Positions 1-7,500 of a DNA stretch of 10,513 nucleotides are shown one piece after another. Both the position numbers and the translations under genes were made by a program. Below the pieces are notes generated by a model. The model worked only from the letters and a program-made list of their open reading frames with translations. It had not been told where the DNA came from and did not search any database. The stretch is from Chloroflexota bacterium (lineage in GTDB: Bacteria > Chloroflexota > Anaerolineae > Anaerolineales > UBA4823): contig JAAZNS010000440.1 of the NCBI GenBank assembly GCA_012798185.1, positions 1-10,513 of the forward strand. Direction: 5' to 3'. Every line of letters starts with the position of its first letter. The stretch's first letter is position 1.

Positions 1-143
1 CCACGTTGATTATTGGTGTAGCAGATGACAAAGTCGATGAAGCTATCCAAGTAATTAAAGACCATACATTACCCCCCGAAGATCCAAATACTAAAAGGGC
101 TACTTTATTTGTACTAAATGTCGAACATTTTAGTCAAATATAA
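1..143 (+). CDS. darA: Cyclic-di-AMP receptor-like protein, DarA/YaaQ (PII-like) family, 3' end only
   Basis: Only the last 46 codons are in the window, read from base 3 to a TAA at 141-143; the gene begins to the left. The visible peptide has an IGVADDKVDEAIQVIKDH stretch and ends in ATLFVLNVEHFSQI. This matches the closing strand pattern of the DarA/PstA/YaaQ family (B. subtilis DarA ends in a very similar ATVFVLPVDQFHQF). That family forms PII-like trimers that bind cyclic di-AMP in the cytoplasm; their downstream targets are mostly unknown. The nucleotide-binding N-terminal half is outside the window, so binding cannot be judged. The gene converges with the AMMECR1 gene, with only 10 bases between the two stop codons. 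Family assignment is from my recollection of the sequence pattern and is fairly safe; the c-di-AMP role is inferred from the family. Confidence 0.75.
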   Translation, partial: TLIIGVADDKVDEAIQVIKDHTLPPEDPNTKRATLFVLNVEHFSQI

Positions 144-153
144 GGGGCATCGA

Positions 154-726
154 CTATTCGTGGAACATTTCCACCTGATATGTAAACACTTCTAACTTCT
201 TATAACGCCAAAGATTTGGATCGGCTCCCATTTTTTGACATAAATGGCTTAAAAATATTTCACCGTCAGGTAGTTTCTCCCAAACCTGAGGAAGAAATGT
301 TGCCTTTCGATATCCATCACGAAGAATAACGCCATCAATATTGGGTCGAATTTTCTTTATTAGATCAGCTGCATCGGTATATGTTAAGGGTTGGGGAGCT
401 GTTAATCGAGATATTTCTATCTCAATATCTTTTAACTCTTCATAATGTAATGGAGGGAAACGATAATCATCGAATGCTGCAGCAATGGCATGATCGCGTA
501 CATCTTCTACCAATGGCTGATACGCCTCTAGCGCACCAACACAACCGCGCAATTCACCATGAATAGTCAATGTTACAAAAGTCGCCCCGTTCCTTTGCAG
601 ACTTTCAGAATATTCATCGATTTTTATCGGTTGTTTTTTTCCAAATTTAAAATAATCTTCTATGGTTTGCCGCGCTAATTTAAGCAGGATAGAACGTTCT
701 TCAGATGATAATTGATCATCGACCAT
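154..726 (-). CDS. amrA: AMMECR1-domain protein (AmmeMemoRadiSam system protein A)
   Basis: This 190-residue protein is a single AMMECR1 domain of normal length. The hallmark LRGCVG motif is at residues 59-64 (family consensus LRGCIG), followed by the DDYRFPPL segment at about 86-93 and a C-terminal region with LPQVWEKLPDGEIFLSHLCQKMG typical of the family. Bacterial AMMECR1 proteins are often encoded beside a Memo-like protein and a radical SAM enzyme, and the three are named AmmeMemoRadiSam A, B and the radical SAM protein. Neither partner is within this window, so the protein appears to stand alone here. Its biochemical reaction is not established. The ATG at 726 is used because the conserved region starts soon after it; the ribosome binding site is weak (GGGA about 14 bases upstream). 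A good promoter lies at 776-804. The gene is divergent from rpsF and convergent with the darA-like gene. Confidence 0.9.
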   Translation of the reverse strand: MVDDQLSSEERSILLKLARQTIEDYFKFGKKQPIKIDEYSESLQRNGATFVTLTIHGELRGCVGALEAYQPLVEDVRDHAIAAAFDDYRFPPLHYEELKDIEIEISRLTAPQPLTYTDAADLIKKIRPNIDGVILRDGYRKATFLPQVWEKLPDGEIFLSHLCQKMGADPNLWRYKKLEVFTYQVEMFHE

Positions 727-775
727 ATTTACACTTTTTATCCCAAATCTTGTTCATGTTGTTTCAATTACACTG

Positions 776-804
776 ATAATACATTTTGAAACGATGTTCG
801 TCAA
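776..804 (-). promoter_or_regulatory. Probable sigma-70-type promoter of the AMMECR1 gene
   Basis: Read on the minus strand, TTGACG (bases 804-799) is followed after exactly 17 bases by TATTAT (781-776). Each hexamer matches the housekeeping consensus at five of six positions. Transcription would begin near base 769, about 43 bases before the AMMECR1 start codon. This is the best promoter match in the left part of the window. Confidence 0.6.
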
Positions 805-831
805 GTGAAAAATTTTTTTATTATTTGCCCT

Positions 832-859
832 TTGCAAATTTCTTGCTTTATGCTAAACT
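832..859 (+). promoter_or_regulatory. Candidate promoter of the rpsF-ssb-rpsR operon
   Basis: TTGCAA (832-837) and TAAACT (854-859) are separated by 16 bases, and a TG dinucleotide one base before the -10 (851-852) makes an extended -10. Transcription would start near 866, at the foot of the hairpin at 867-889. An overlapping alternative is TTGCCC (825-830), 18 bases, TATGCT (849-854). Either way a promoter fits here, between the divergent AMMECR1 promoter and the rpsF leader. Confidence 0.45.
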
Positions 860-866
860 ACCCCGC

Positions 867-889
867 AAGCCACGCTATAAGCGTGGCTT
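867..889 (+). promoter_or_regulatory. Leader hairpin upstream of rpsF, possible S6:S18 autoregulatory element
   Basis: Bases 867-876 and 880-889 form a perfect 10-bp stem with a 3-base ATA loop. No T-run follows, so it is not an intrinsic terminator. It lies 65 bases before the rpsF start codon. Many bacteria have a hairpin with an adjacent CCG trinucleotide in the rpsF leader that binds the S6:S18 complex and represses translation. Here CCG occurs on both sides of the stem (863-865 and 895-897). The hairpin is seen directly; the regulatory role is inferred from gene context, and the match to the published motif is not verified. Confidence 0.45.
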
Positions 890-954
890 ACTTTCCGCTT
901 CTAGCTGATAATCGTTTCTGTCTAGAGGCAATCCCGAGGAAAGGAGGCACTCTA

Positions 955-1236
955 ATGCGTGATTATGAATTGATCTTCATCGTTCATCCCGACCTGGACG
1001 AACATGCTTTCAAAGAAATCGTTGAACGGGTCAGTGGATGGATTACTGAAGGCGGGGGCCAGGTGCTAAAAACTGAGTTATGGGGAAAACGGCAACTTGC
1101 TTATCCCATAAAAAAGCACAAAGAAGGCCAATACGTATACCTTCAAATAAATATGGAACCCGCATTCAGCGCTCAACTAGAACGTAATTTAAGGCTAAAT
1201 GAGCCAATTTTACGATTCTTGATCACCTCAAAATAA
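955..1236 (+). CDS. rpsF: 30S ribosomal protein S6 (bS6)
   Basis: The 93-residue product opens with MRDYELIFIVHPDLDE, the standard S6 beginning, and carries WGKRQLAYPIKKHKEGQYVYLQ in the middle and a LRLNEPILRFLITSK end. Length is normal for bacterial S6 without an acidic tail. S6 binds the central domain of 16S rRNA as a pair with S18. The ATG at 955 is chosen because it follows a strong AAGGAGG at 941-947 with 7-base spacing; the reading frame is open further upstream to 805, but that extension contains no S6 sequence. The gene heads an rpsF-ssb-rpsR operon, a very common bacterial order. ssb begins 39 bases after the stop codon. Confidence 0.97.
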   Translation: MRDYELIFIVHPDLDEHAFKEIVERVSGWITEGGGQVLKTELWGKRQLAYPIKKHKEGQYVYLQINMEPAFSAQLERNLRLNEPILRFLITSK

Positions 1237-1275
1237 GCTTCTCGATTGATTATGGTTTTCCCGGAGGGAAATGAA

Positions 1276-1671
1276 ATGAGCCGTGGCCTTAATAAAGTCA
1301 TGATCATCGGTCGACTTGGGCGAGATCCCGAAATGCGCTATACACCATCTGGCAGGCCGGTAACAACTTTCAGTGTTGCCACAAGCCGATCCTGGAATAC
1401 ATCTGATGGCGAACGCAGAACTGAAACAGAATGGTTTAATGTAGTTGCCTGGGGCAGCCTGGCGGAGATTTGTAAACAATATCTTACCAAAAACCGCCTT
1501 ATTTACGTGGAAGGACGGTTACAATCTCGTCATTGGGAAGATACGGATGGTAATAAGCACTATTCTACTGAAATCGTTGCCAATGAGATGATCATGCTAG
1601 ATGAAAAACGAGAAACGAACAATGAAGCTCCGGAAGAAGAAATAATCGAAGAAGACGAATATCCATTCTAA
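1276..1671 (+). CDS. ssb: Single-stranded DNA-binding protein
   Basis: The 131-residue protein starts MSRGLNKVMIIGRLGRDPEMRYTPSG and continues with TEWFNVVAWGSLAEICKQYLTKN and YVEGRLQSRHWEDTDGNKHYSTEIVA. These are the diagnostic strands of the bacterial SSB OB fold (about residues 4-108). A short linker leads to an acidic tail ending EEDEYPF, the interaction tip that recruits replication and repair proteins (usual form DDDIPF). The linker is short compared with many SSBs. The ATG at 1276 is preferred over two upstream in-frame ATGs (1246, 1252) because GGAGG at 1263-1267 sits 8 bases before it and the protein then begins at the family-typical residue. It sits between rpsF and rpsR, as in many bacteria, and is probably co-transcribed with both. 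Confidence 0.97.
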   Translation: MSRGLNKVMIIGRLGRDPEMRYTPSGRPVTTFSVATSRSWNTSDGERRTETEWFNVVAWGSLAEICKQYLTKNRLIYVEGRLQSRHWEDTDGNKHYSTEIVANEMIMLDEKRETNNEAPEEEIIEEDEYPF

Positions 1672-1701
1672 TAGTTTTATCCTCTTAAGGAGTTTGTTTA
1701 A

Positions 1702-1971
1702 GTGAGTAACCAACCTAATCCTACAGATAGCCAGACAGCCGGCAAGCGGTTTTATGCTCATCCGCGAATCTGCCAATTTTGTACCGATCATAATGCAGTG
1801 ATCGATTATAAAGAAGCCGATATGCTGCGGCGGTATATCAGCGAAGATGGAAAAATTCGCCCACGCCGCCAAACCGGTACTTGTGCGAAACACCAGCGGG
1901 AACTTGCCCGGGCAATCAAACGAGCCCGTCACCTGGCTTTGTTACACTTTGCTGGCGAATCACTAAGATAA
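1702..1971 (+). CDS. rpsR: 30S ribosomal protein S18 (bS18), zinc-binding type
   Basis: The 89-residue product contains RICQFCTDHNAVIDYK, LRRYISEDGKIRPRRQTGTCAKHQ and IKRARHLALLHF, all standard S18 blocks. S18 partners S6 on the 30S platform. Cys24, Cys27, Cys61 and His64 form a CxxC...CxxH set, so this is the zinc-ligand-retaining (C+) form; many bacteria have lost these residues. The start is GTG at 1702, with AAGGAG at 1687-1692 placed 9 bases upstream. The next in-frame ATG (1822) would remove half of the domain. It is the last gene of the rpsF-ssb-rpsR group. The often-seen next gene rplI is absent here; a hairpin and a foldase gene follow instead. Confidence 0.97.
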   Translation: MSNQPNPTDSQTAGKRFYAHPRICQFCTDHNAVIDYKEADMLRRYISEDGKIRPRRQTGTCAKHQRELARAIKRARHLALLHFAGESLR

Positions 1972-1992
1972 CCAGCCCAGTATGATTCAAAT

Positions 1993-2031
1993 ATCGGGGC
2001 ATAGAATTATTTATATCTATGCCCCGATTTT
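1993..2031 (+). terminator. Strong hairpin with short T-run after rpsR (terminator or attenuator)
   Basis: Bases 1993-2005 and 2016-2028 form a perfect 13-bp stem with a GGGGC/GCCCC core and a 10-base AT-rich loop. Only four T residues follow (2028-2031) before CAACGAGG. The stem is strong but the T-run is short, so partial termination is plausible. The foldase ribosome binding site (GAGG, 2036-2039) begins only 5 bases after the T-run, and no separate foldase promoter is obvious. Confidence 0.65.
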
Positions 2032-2045
2032 CAACGAGGTTTTTA

Positions 2046-3389
2046 ATGGCAAAGAAACCAAAGCAACCTGTAATCACAAAAAAACATCTCGCCCGTCAAG
2101 CGCGCGAGCAGCTGCAAACACGCTATATCCTAATCACCGGCTTGATTGTATTAATCTTAGTTGTCGGCTTGGTAGGCTATGGCATTCTTGATCAAATATA
2201 TCTCCAAGGCCAAAAAACGGTAGCAACCGTTGAAGGTGAAAAAATTGTATTGAAGGATTTTCAATCGCAGGTCCGCTTCTATCGGTTACAAATAATCAAT
2301 CAAGCAGTAAACTATTATCAACTCATGCAAATGTTTGGCAGCGATCAGCAAACACAAGCCCAATTTGCTTCTCAATTAATGCAATATAAATCTCAACTTA
2401 CTCCTTCGGTCATCAGCGAAAATGTAATGAACGCTATGGTGGATGACCTTTTAATCAGACAGGAAGCAAAAAGGCGCGGTATTACTGTATCTGCAGAAGA
2501 ATTGGAAAAAGCATTACAAGAGACTTTCCAGTACTATGCCAATGGTACGCCAACTTCCAAACCCACCAGTATAAGTATACCAACTTCAACCCTAAATCCC
2601 ACTCAAATTTCACTGGTCCCCCCAACAAGTACTGCCACAAATACCCCAGAAGTGACTGCAACAGAAACGACAACCGTTACAGAAACAATCACCCAGACAG
2701 CCACACCTACTCAAATACCCACAATAACCCCGACTTCTCTACCCACCGCTACTTCGACGCCATATACATTGGAAGGGTATAAAGCACAATTTGATTCAAC
2801 AATTAAAAACTTGAAAGAGAATATCGGCTTTTCCGAAAAAGAATTCCGTAAGTACATAGAAAATCAATTGTATACTGAAAAGTTAAAAGAATCCGTTCTG
2901 AAAGAATTGAATATTAGTCGTGAAGAAGAACAAGTGTGGGCGCGTCATATCCTGGTTGAAGATGAGCAAACCGCTAAAGATATTCTTGCTCGGTTAGAAA
3001 AAGGGGAAGACTGGAGTGCATTGGCTGCAGAATTCTCTACTGATACAAGCAATAAAGATAATGGCGGCGATTTAGGATGGTTTGGCAAAGGAACTATGGT
3101 AGCTGCATTTGAAGAGGCAGCATTTTCGCTCAAAACTATCGGTGAAATCAGCCAACCCGTGAAAACAGATTATGGATGGCATTTAATTCAGCTTCTAGGA
3201 CACGAAACTCGACCATTATCTGATTCAGCATTTCAACAATTACAAGAGGAGAAATTCCAGGAATGGATGACCCAGTTGAAAGAAAATTCTGATATCGTCA
3301 TTCAAGAAATTCCTGAAGCAGATATCCCCATTGAACCCGAATTTCCAGAAGAGATATCTAATTTCATTACCAACTCTATGAGTCAGTAA
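2046..3389 (+). CDS. Membrane-anchored parvulin-type peptidyl-prolyl cis-trans isomerase (SurA/PrsA-like foldase)
   Basis: This 447-residue protein has a Lys/Arg-rich N-terminus and one transmembrane helix (about residues 28-48), giving a cytoplasm-in orientation with the bulk outside. A SurA-like helical region begins at about residue 60 (VEGEKIVLKDFQSQVRFYR). It is interrupted by a Thr/Pro/Ser-rich linker (about 167-240) and resumes at 240-295. The parvulin rotamase domain (about 297-390) starts with ARHILV and includes the GGDLGWFGKGTMVAAFEEAAF and YGWHLIQLL blocks. Such proteins help secreted proteins fold by isomerising prolyl bonds. There is no lipobox, so it is not a PrsA-type lipoprotein. 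ATG 2046 is chosen with GAGG six bases upstream; the ATG at 2019 lies inside the preceding hairpin. The gene follows rpsR after that hairpin and is closed by a clear terminator at 3438-3473. Confidence 0.9.
   Translation: MAKKPKQPVITKKHLARQAREQLQTRYILITGLIVLILVVGLVGYGILDQIYLQGQKTVATVEGEKIVLKDFQSQVRFYRLQIINQAVNYYQLMQMFGSDQQTQAQFASQLMQYKSQLTPSVISENVMNAMVDDLLIRQEAKRRGITVSAEELEKALQETFQYYANGTPTSKPTSISIPTSTLNPTQISLVPPTSTATNTPEVTATETTTVTETITQTATPTQIPTITPTSLPTATSTPYTLEGYKAQFDSTIKNLKENIGFSEKEFRKYIENQLYTEKLKESVLKELNISREEEQVWARHILVEDEQTAKDILARLEKGEDWSALAAEFSTDTSNKDNGGDLGWFGKGTMVAAFEEAAFSLKTIGEISQPVKTDYGWHLIQLLGHETRPLSDSAFQQLQEEKFQEWMTQLKENSDIVIQEIPEADIPIEPEFPEEISNFITNSMSQ
2544..2760 (+). repeat. Low-complexity Thr/Pro/Ser-rich coding segment (flexible linker)
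   Basis: This segment encodes about 73 residues dominated by Thr, Pro and Ser with irregular TPT, TST and TET repeats and almost no basic residues. Its DNA is visibly rich in ACN and CCN codons. It lies inside the SurA-like region of the foldase, between predicted helices, and is presumably disordered and extracytoplasmic. Similar linkers are common in exported Chloroflexota proteins (general knowledge). Confidence 0.8.
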
Positions 3390-3437
3390 TTTATTACAAT
3401 AAAAACTAATCATATATTTACAGATTGAGTATAATAA

Positions 3438-3473
3438 AACCGGTTGAGTGCCTCTCAGCCGGTTATTATTTTT
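3438..3473 (+). terminator. Intrinsic terminator after the foldase gene
   Basis: Bases 3438-3448 pair with 3454-3464 (11 bp including one G-T wobble) around a 5-base loop. ATTATTTTT follows, with five Ts at 3469-3473. It begins 48 bases after the foldase stop codon and fits a Rho-independent terminator well. Confidence 0.8.
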
Positions 3474-3482
3474 GTAAACTAT

Positions 3483-3510
3483 TTGACTTGTGACTTTTTT
3501 ATTTTAAAAT
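3483..3510 (+). promoter_or_regulatory. Probable promoter of the PPK2 gene
   Basis: TTGACT (3483-3488) and TAAAAT (3505-3510) each match five of six consensus bases, with 16-base spacing. The site comes directly after the preceding terminator. Transcription would begin near 3517, giving a leader of about 143 bases before the PPK2 start codon. Confidence 0.6.
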
Positions 3511-3523
3511 GATATATAGTAAC

Positions 3524-3654
3524 GACTTAAACAAAGGTAGAAAAGCCACGAATTTGAGGAATATACAGACCCAGCGAACCCGCATACATCTCAAATTCGG
3601 AAGCTCACCCAAGTTAACTAAATAGTAATGGTACAAAAAAGATTTGATGGGAGG
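3524..3654 (+). promoter_or_regulatory. Long structured leader upstream of PPK2, candidate cis-regulatory RNA
   Basis: A perfect 10-bp inverted repeat (3549-3558 with 3590-3599) encloses a 31-base, C-rich loop containing ACCC twice. A weaker outer pairing is possible between 3524-3528 and 3611-3615 (5 bp with one G-T). The loop contains CCCA and CATAC, which could pair with TGGG (3648-3651, overlapping the ribosome binding site) and GTATG (3658-3662, the start codon). I could not match it to any riboswitch class I know. The inverted repeat is certain; an RNA switch, or alternatively a DNA operator, is only a suggestion. Confidence 0.35.
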
Positions 3655-3659
3655 CAGGT

Positions 3660-4592
3660 ATGACTAAAAAGAAATCTTCCGGTAAAAAAGAGATGAAGGA
3701 AGATGCTCATCTAATAAATTCTCCTAACCATCAACTATTAATCGATTCAAGCTCGCTTCAATCACCCAACATTCCTCAAAAACTCGAAACAAAAAAAGAA
3801 AAAAATAAACACGAACATCCTTTGGACGATAAATTCTATGAAAGTGAACTTGCCAAATTGCATGTTGAATTGGTTAAGTTACAAGAATGGATACGAGCAA
3901 AGGGATTAAAACTTGTTGTAATCTTCGAAGGGCGTGATGCAGCCGGAAAAGGCGGGACGATTAAACGGATTACTGAATGCCTAAATCCACGTATTTGCCG
4001 TGTTGTCGCACTTCCGGCACCCACAGAAAGAGAAAAAACTCAATGGTATTTCCAGCGTTATGTTGCCCACCTGCCGGCTGCAGGAGAAATGGTTTTATTC
4101 GATCGAAGCTGGTATAACCGCGCTGGTGTAGAAAGGGTTATGGGATTTTGTACAGAAGACGAGTACCGTGAGTTTCTCCGTTCTTGCCCCGAATTCGAAA
4201 GAATGTTGGTAAGATCCGGTATCGTCTTGGTTAAATATTGGTTCTCAGTGAGTGATGAGGAACAGGAGCGTCGTTTTCAAGATCGAATAAACGATCCAAC
4301 CAAACGATGGAAATTGAGTCCAATTGATTTAATGTCGCGTACAAAATGGGTGGAATACTCCATCGCCAAGGATGAAATGTTCAAGTATACCGATATCAAA
4401 CAAGCTCCCTGGTATGTTGTTCATTCGGACGACAAAAAGAGAGCACGGTTAAATTGCATCAGCCATCTATTAAGCGTTATACCGTATGAAGATTTAACTC
4501 CCGAACCCATGGTACTGCCACCTCGACAGGATGACCTTGGCTACGTTAGACCACCAATTACCGATCAAACTTTCGTCCCAGAAATCTATTAA
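3660..4592 (+). CDS. ppk2: Polyphosphate kinase 2, class I (polyphosphate:NDP phosphotransferase)
   Basis: PPK2 enzymes move phosphate between polyphosphate and nucleotides in the cytoplasm; class I members chiefly convert ADP or GDP to the triphosphate. The 310-residue protein has Walker A GRDAAGKGG at 91-99, Walker B and following block LFDRSWYNRAGVERVMGF at 146-163, and the lid segment ERRFQDRINDPTKRWKLSPID at about 203-223. The NRAGVERVMGF wording is that of class I rather than the AMP-using class II. The C-terminal LPPR...RPP...FVPEIY is complete. The first ~50 residues are Lys/Ser/Asn-rich, probably disordered and not part of the core. GGGAGG (3649-3654) lies 5 bases before the ATG. The gene is alone on its strand, has its own promoter and long leader, and its stop codon overlaps that of convergent smc. 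Confidence 0.95.
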   Translation: MTKKKSSGKKEMKEDAHLINSPNHQLLIDSSSLQSPNIPQKLETKKEKNKHEHPLDDKFYESELAKLHVELVKLQEWIRAKGLKLVVIFEGRDAAGKGGTIKRITECLNPRICRVVALPAPTEREKTQWYFQRYVAHLPAAGEMVLFDRSWYNRAGVERVMGFCTEDEYREFLRSCPEFERMLVRSGIVLVKYWFSVSDEEQERRFQDRINDPTKRWKLSPIDLMSRTKWVEYSIAKDEMFKYTDIKQAPWYVVHSDDKKRARLNCISHLLSVIPYEDLTPEPMVLPPRQDDLGYVRPPITDQTFVPEIY

Positions 4593-7500
4593 TCCACTAC
4601 TTTGTCGATTTCATCCAACTTCAAACTAATCACCTGGCTGGAAGAGTCGCGTCCCATCGTAATACCATAAATGACATCAGCTACCTGAACAGTATTGCGG
4701 TTATGCGTTACTACAATGAATTGAGTGGTATTGCTTAATTCCTTTAAGAGGTCCCGAAATCTTCCCACATTTGCCTCATCCAGCATTGCATCAACCTCAT
4801 CGAGAAGGCAAAATGGGGTTGGAGCCACTTTAAGTAAAGAGAAAATCAACGCGGTAGCTGTTAGACTTCTTTCACCGCCGGATAACAATGAAAGCCCCTG
4901 AGTTCGTTTCCCGGGTAAGCGGGCTTCGATGTCTATTCCCGTTTCAGTTAAATCATCAGGCGCAGTAAGGACTAATTTAGCGGATCCCCCGCCAAATAAT
5001 TGGGTAAATATCTCACTAAATTCCTTTTGAACCAAATCGAAAGTCTTCTGAAATTCACGCGCCATTAATTCTTCCAGTTCGGTAATCACCGTCCGGATAT
5101 CACTATCAGCTTGTTCAAGATCAGCCACTTGCTCAGTAAGAAACGCATAACGGCGTTTTACTTCTTGATATTCCTCTTGAGCTTCAGGGTTAATTGCGCC
5201 AATACGCCGAAGTTGAGCGCGTTGCCTGCTAATATTTTCTTCCAATTCTGGAGAAATTTCCTTAACGATAGGTAATTCCTCCACCAAGCCTTTTAGGGGC
5301 AAAGGTTTTGGACCAGATATATCTTCTACATATTCATACGAAACCAAGCCAAAATCATCTTCTACACGCCGCTGCAACGCTTCCAATGCCTCTTGCTTAT
5401 GCGCCAGCGAAATCCGTGACTGGGTATGATTTCTTTCCGCCGTGTTCAAAATTTGTCTGACCTTAGCTTCGTCGAGCAATATCGCATCTTGGATTTTTTC
5501 CTGCTCCACCATTTCATTCTCAGCCGGCTCAATTAGGCGATTGAGATCGTCAATTTCTTGTGCATTCATTCGTTCAGCAAGCTGTTGTTTATTTTTATTC
5601 TCTTTGAGTTCCTTCAACGTATCAACAATAGCCTGTTTGCGGGCTTGGTTGTTTTCTAATAATTGTTTAGTTTTTCTAACCAAATTACGTCTTTCTTCTA
5701 AACGAGATTTTGCATCTTTTAATGTTTTTTCAGCTAGAATTACTCTCGTCTCCCAATGGGTAGTTTGAGTTTGTAGATCGTGAACAGAATATTTATTGAT
5801 TTCTTGCCGCAACGAATCACACTTTTCCAACAAAATACCTTTCAGATTTTCATTTTCTTTTATTTGCATTTGCAATGTTTGAGATTCGCCTGCCCATTGA
5901 TTGATATCATTTTCTAACTGTTGCCTTTGATTTTGCAGATTATTTAATTCTCTCTCGATTTGATTGAAAGATTCGGTTGTTTGAAACACTTTATTCTTTA
6001 TATCATTCAACGCATGATGAGCGTTTTCGAGTGCTTTGGATAACTTTTCTTCCTCGATTTTTGAATTTGTCAGCTGTTCATCGAATTTATCCAGGCTTTT
6101 TTGAGAAATTCCAATTTTTTCCTTCAAGGATTCAATAAGGCTGGTAATTTCTTTTCGTTCTCTCGTGCGGGTGATAGCACCAGCCTTACTACCCGATCTT
6201 CCCTCGATCAATCCATTGGAATTGAATAATTCACCAGCCAATGTGATTACCCGGATATCCTGCTTGTTTTTGGCAATCACCTGTTTGGCAGCCTCTCGAT
6301 CATTGACTACCAGCACATTACCCAACAAAACATCAACCAAAGATCTTAATTCCGGAGGAGAAGTAACAAGTTCGGATGCAACACCAATAACCTGTCTATC
6401 TGGTTTTAACGAACGCGGCTGATAATCTTTTTTGAAAGAAATTTCTGGGGCTAATATCCCTTGAGCTTCTTGATTTGCCAGTAAATCAAGAGCATTATCA
6501 ACATCCGTATATTTTTCCAAAATAACTGCTTCTATAGCGCTTCCTAAAGCTGCAGCTATCGCTTTTTCCAGCTTTTCCGGCACTTCTAAATAATTGCCCA
6601 ATGCTTTATCCAAACCTTTTATATTCCCGGCTCTTACTGCTTTCAATAATATTTGCGCACCATTTGAATACCCAACCAATCCTTTATCAGCCTGATCTAA
6701 AACTTCCAATCTTGCCTGATATTGTGCAAGACTTGCTTTTTCTTGAGTTAATTGATTGATTTTTCCCTCTCTAGATTTTTCGATATCTTGCTGTATTTGG
6801 CGATGATTTGCTAAAGATAATTCACACTTTCTAACTGCTTTTTCACATTCCATTTGCTCTTGCTGAGCTCGGGAAATCAATTCTTTAGCCTTTTGGGCGT
6901 TATTTTGAGTCTCAGCAATGGTTTGAGAAATCTCTTCAAGCATTGCTTTTTGTTTAGAGGCCTGATTTTCCCGCTCGATTATCCGAGTGTTTAATTGAGT
7001 GATCTTTGCAACGATATCATCCAGCTCTTTTTGTTTCGTTTGAAGAATTTTTTCAAGTTCCCGGCGTTTTCGATTTTGTACGATATATTCTTTTTGAATC
7101 GTTTCTAATTGCGCACGGGTTTCCGCTAAATCTTTAATTAACAATTGAACTTCACCAGAGGAAGACATCTCCTCCTGAAGATAATTGTTAAATTCTTCGT
7201 TCAGCCGAATTTCTTCTTGTATATTCAATTGATTCTGTTCTTCCAATGAGCGGATTCGTTCATCAGTGACCGCTTGTTCGCGGTTGATCTCCTCCCGCAA
7301 CGTATGTAACTTTGATAATTGACTATGTAAATCAGATAACCGTGCGCGTAATTGTTGAATTTTTTGCCGTGATTCCAACAATTGTCCGCTGACGTTCATC
7401 TGTTGTTGGCGAATTTGTTCTAATTGGGATTGCTTTTCTTTGGCAATAGTACGCGCTTCCAGCAATTCGCTTTGAGCTCGATGCCAGTGATATCCATACC

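Noticed and set aside
160..174. Perfect 6-bp hairpin GTGGAA-CAT-TTCCAC near the end of the AMMECR1 gene
   Set aside because: It lies inside the coding sequence, has no T-run on either strand, and a 6-bp match of this kind can arise by chance.
805..954. Open frame upstream of rpsF that would give a 143-residue S6
   Set aside because: The strong AAGGAGG before ATG 955 and the family-typical start MRDYELIF mark the real beginning; the extension is the leader with its hairpin.
2019..2045. Upstream ATG that would lengthen the foldase by nine residues
   Set aside because: It lies within the stem-loop after rpsR and has no ribosome binding site; ATG 2046 has GAGG six bases upstream.
3545..3605. 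tRNA-like look on the minus strand (a GGGTTCGC piece resembling a T loop inside the inverted repeat)
   Set aside because: There is no acceptor stem, D arm or anticodon arm of the right size, and the T-loop-like piece is not flanked by a 5-bp stem.
3524..3615. Possible ydaO-type cyclic-di-AMP riboswitch before ppk2 (prompted by the nearby DarA-like gene and the AGCGAACCC piece)
   Set aside because: The multi-helix architecture and conserved blocks of that class are not present; only a short fragment looks similar.
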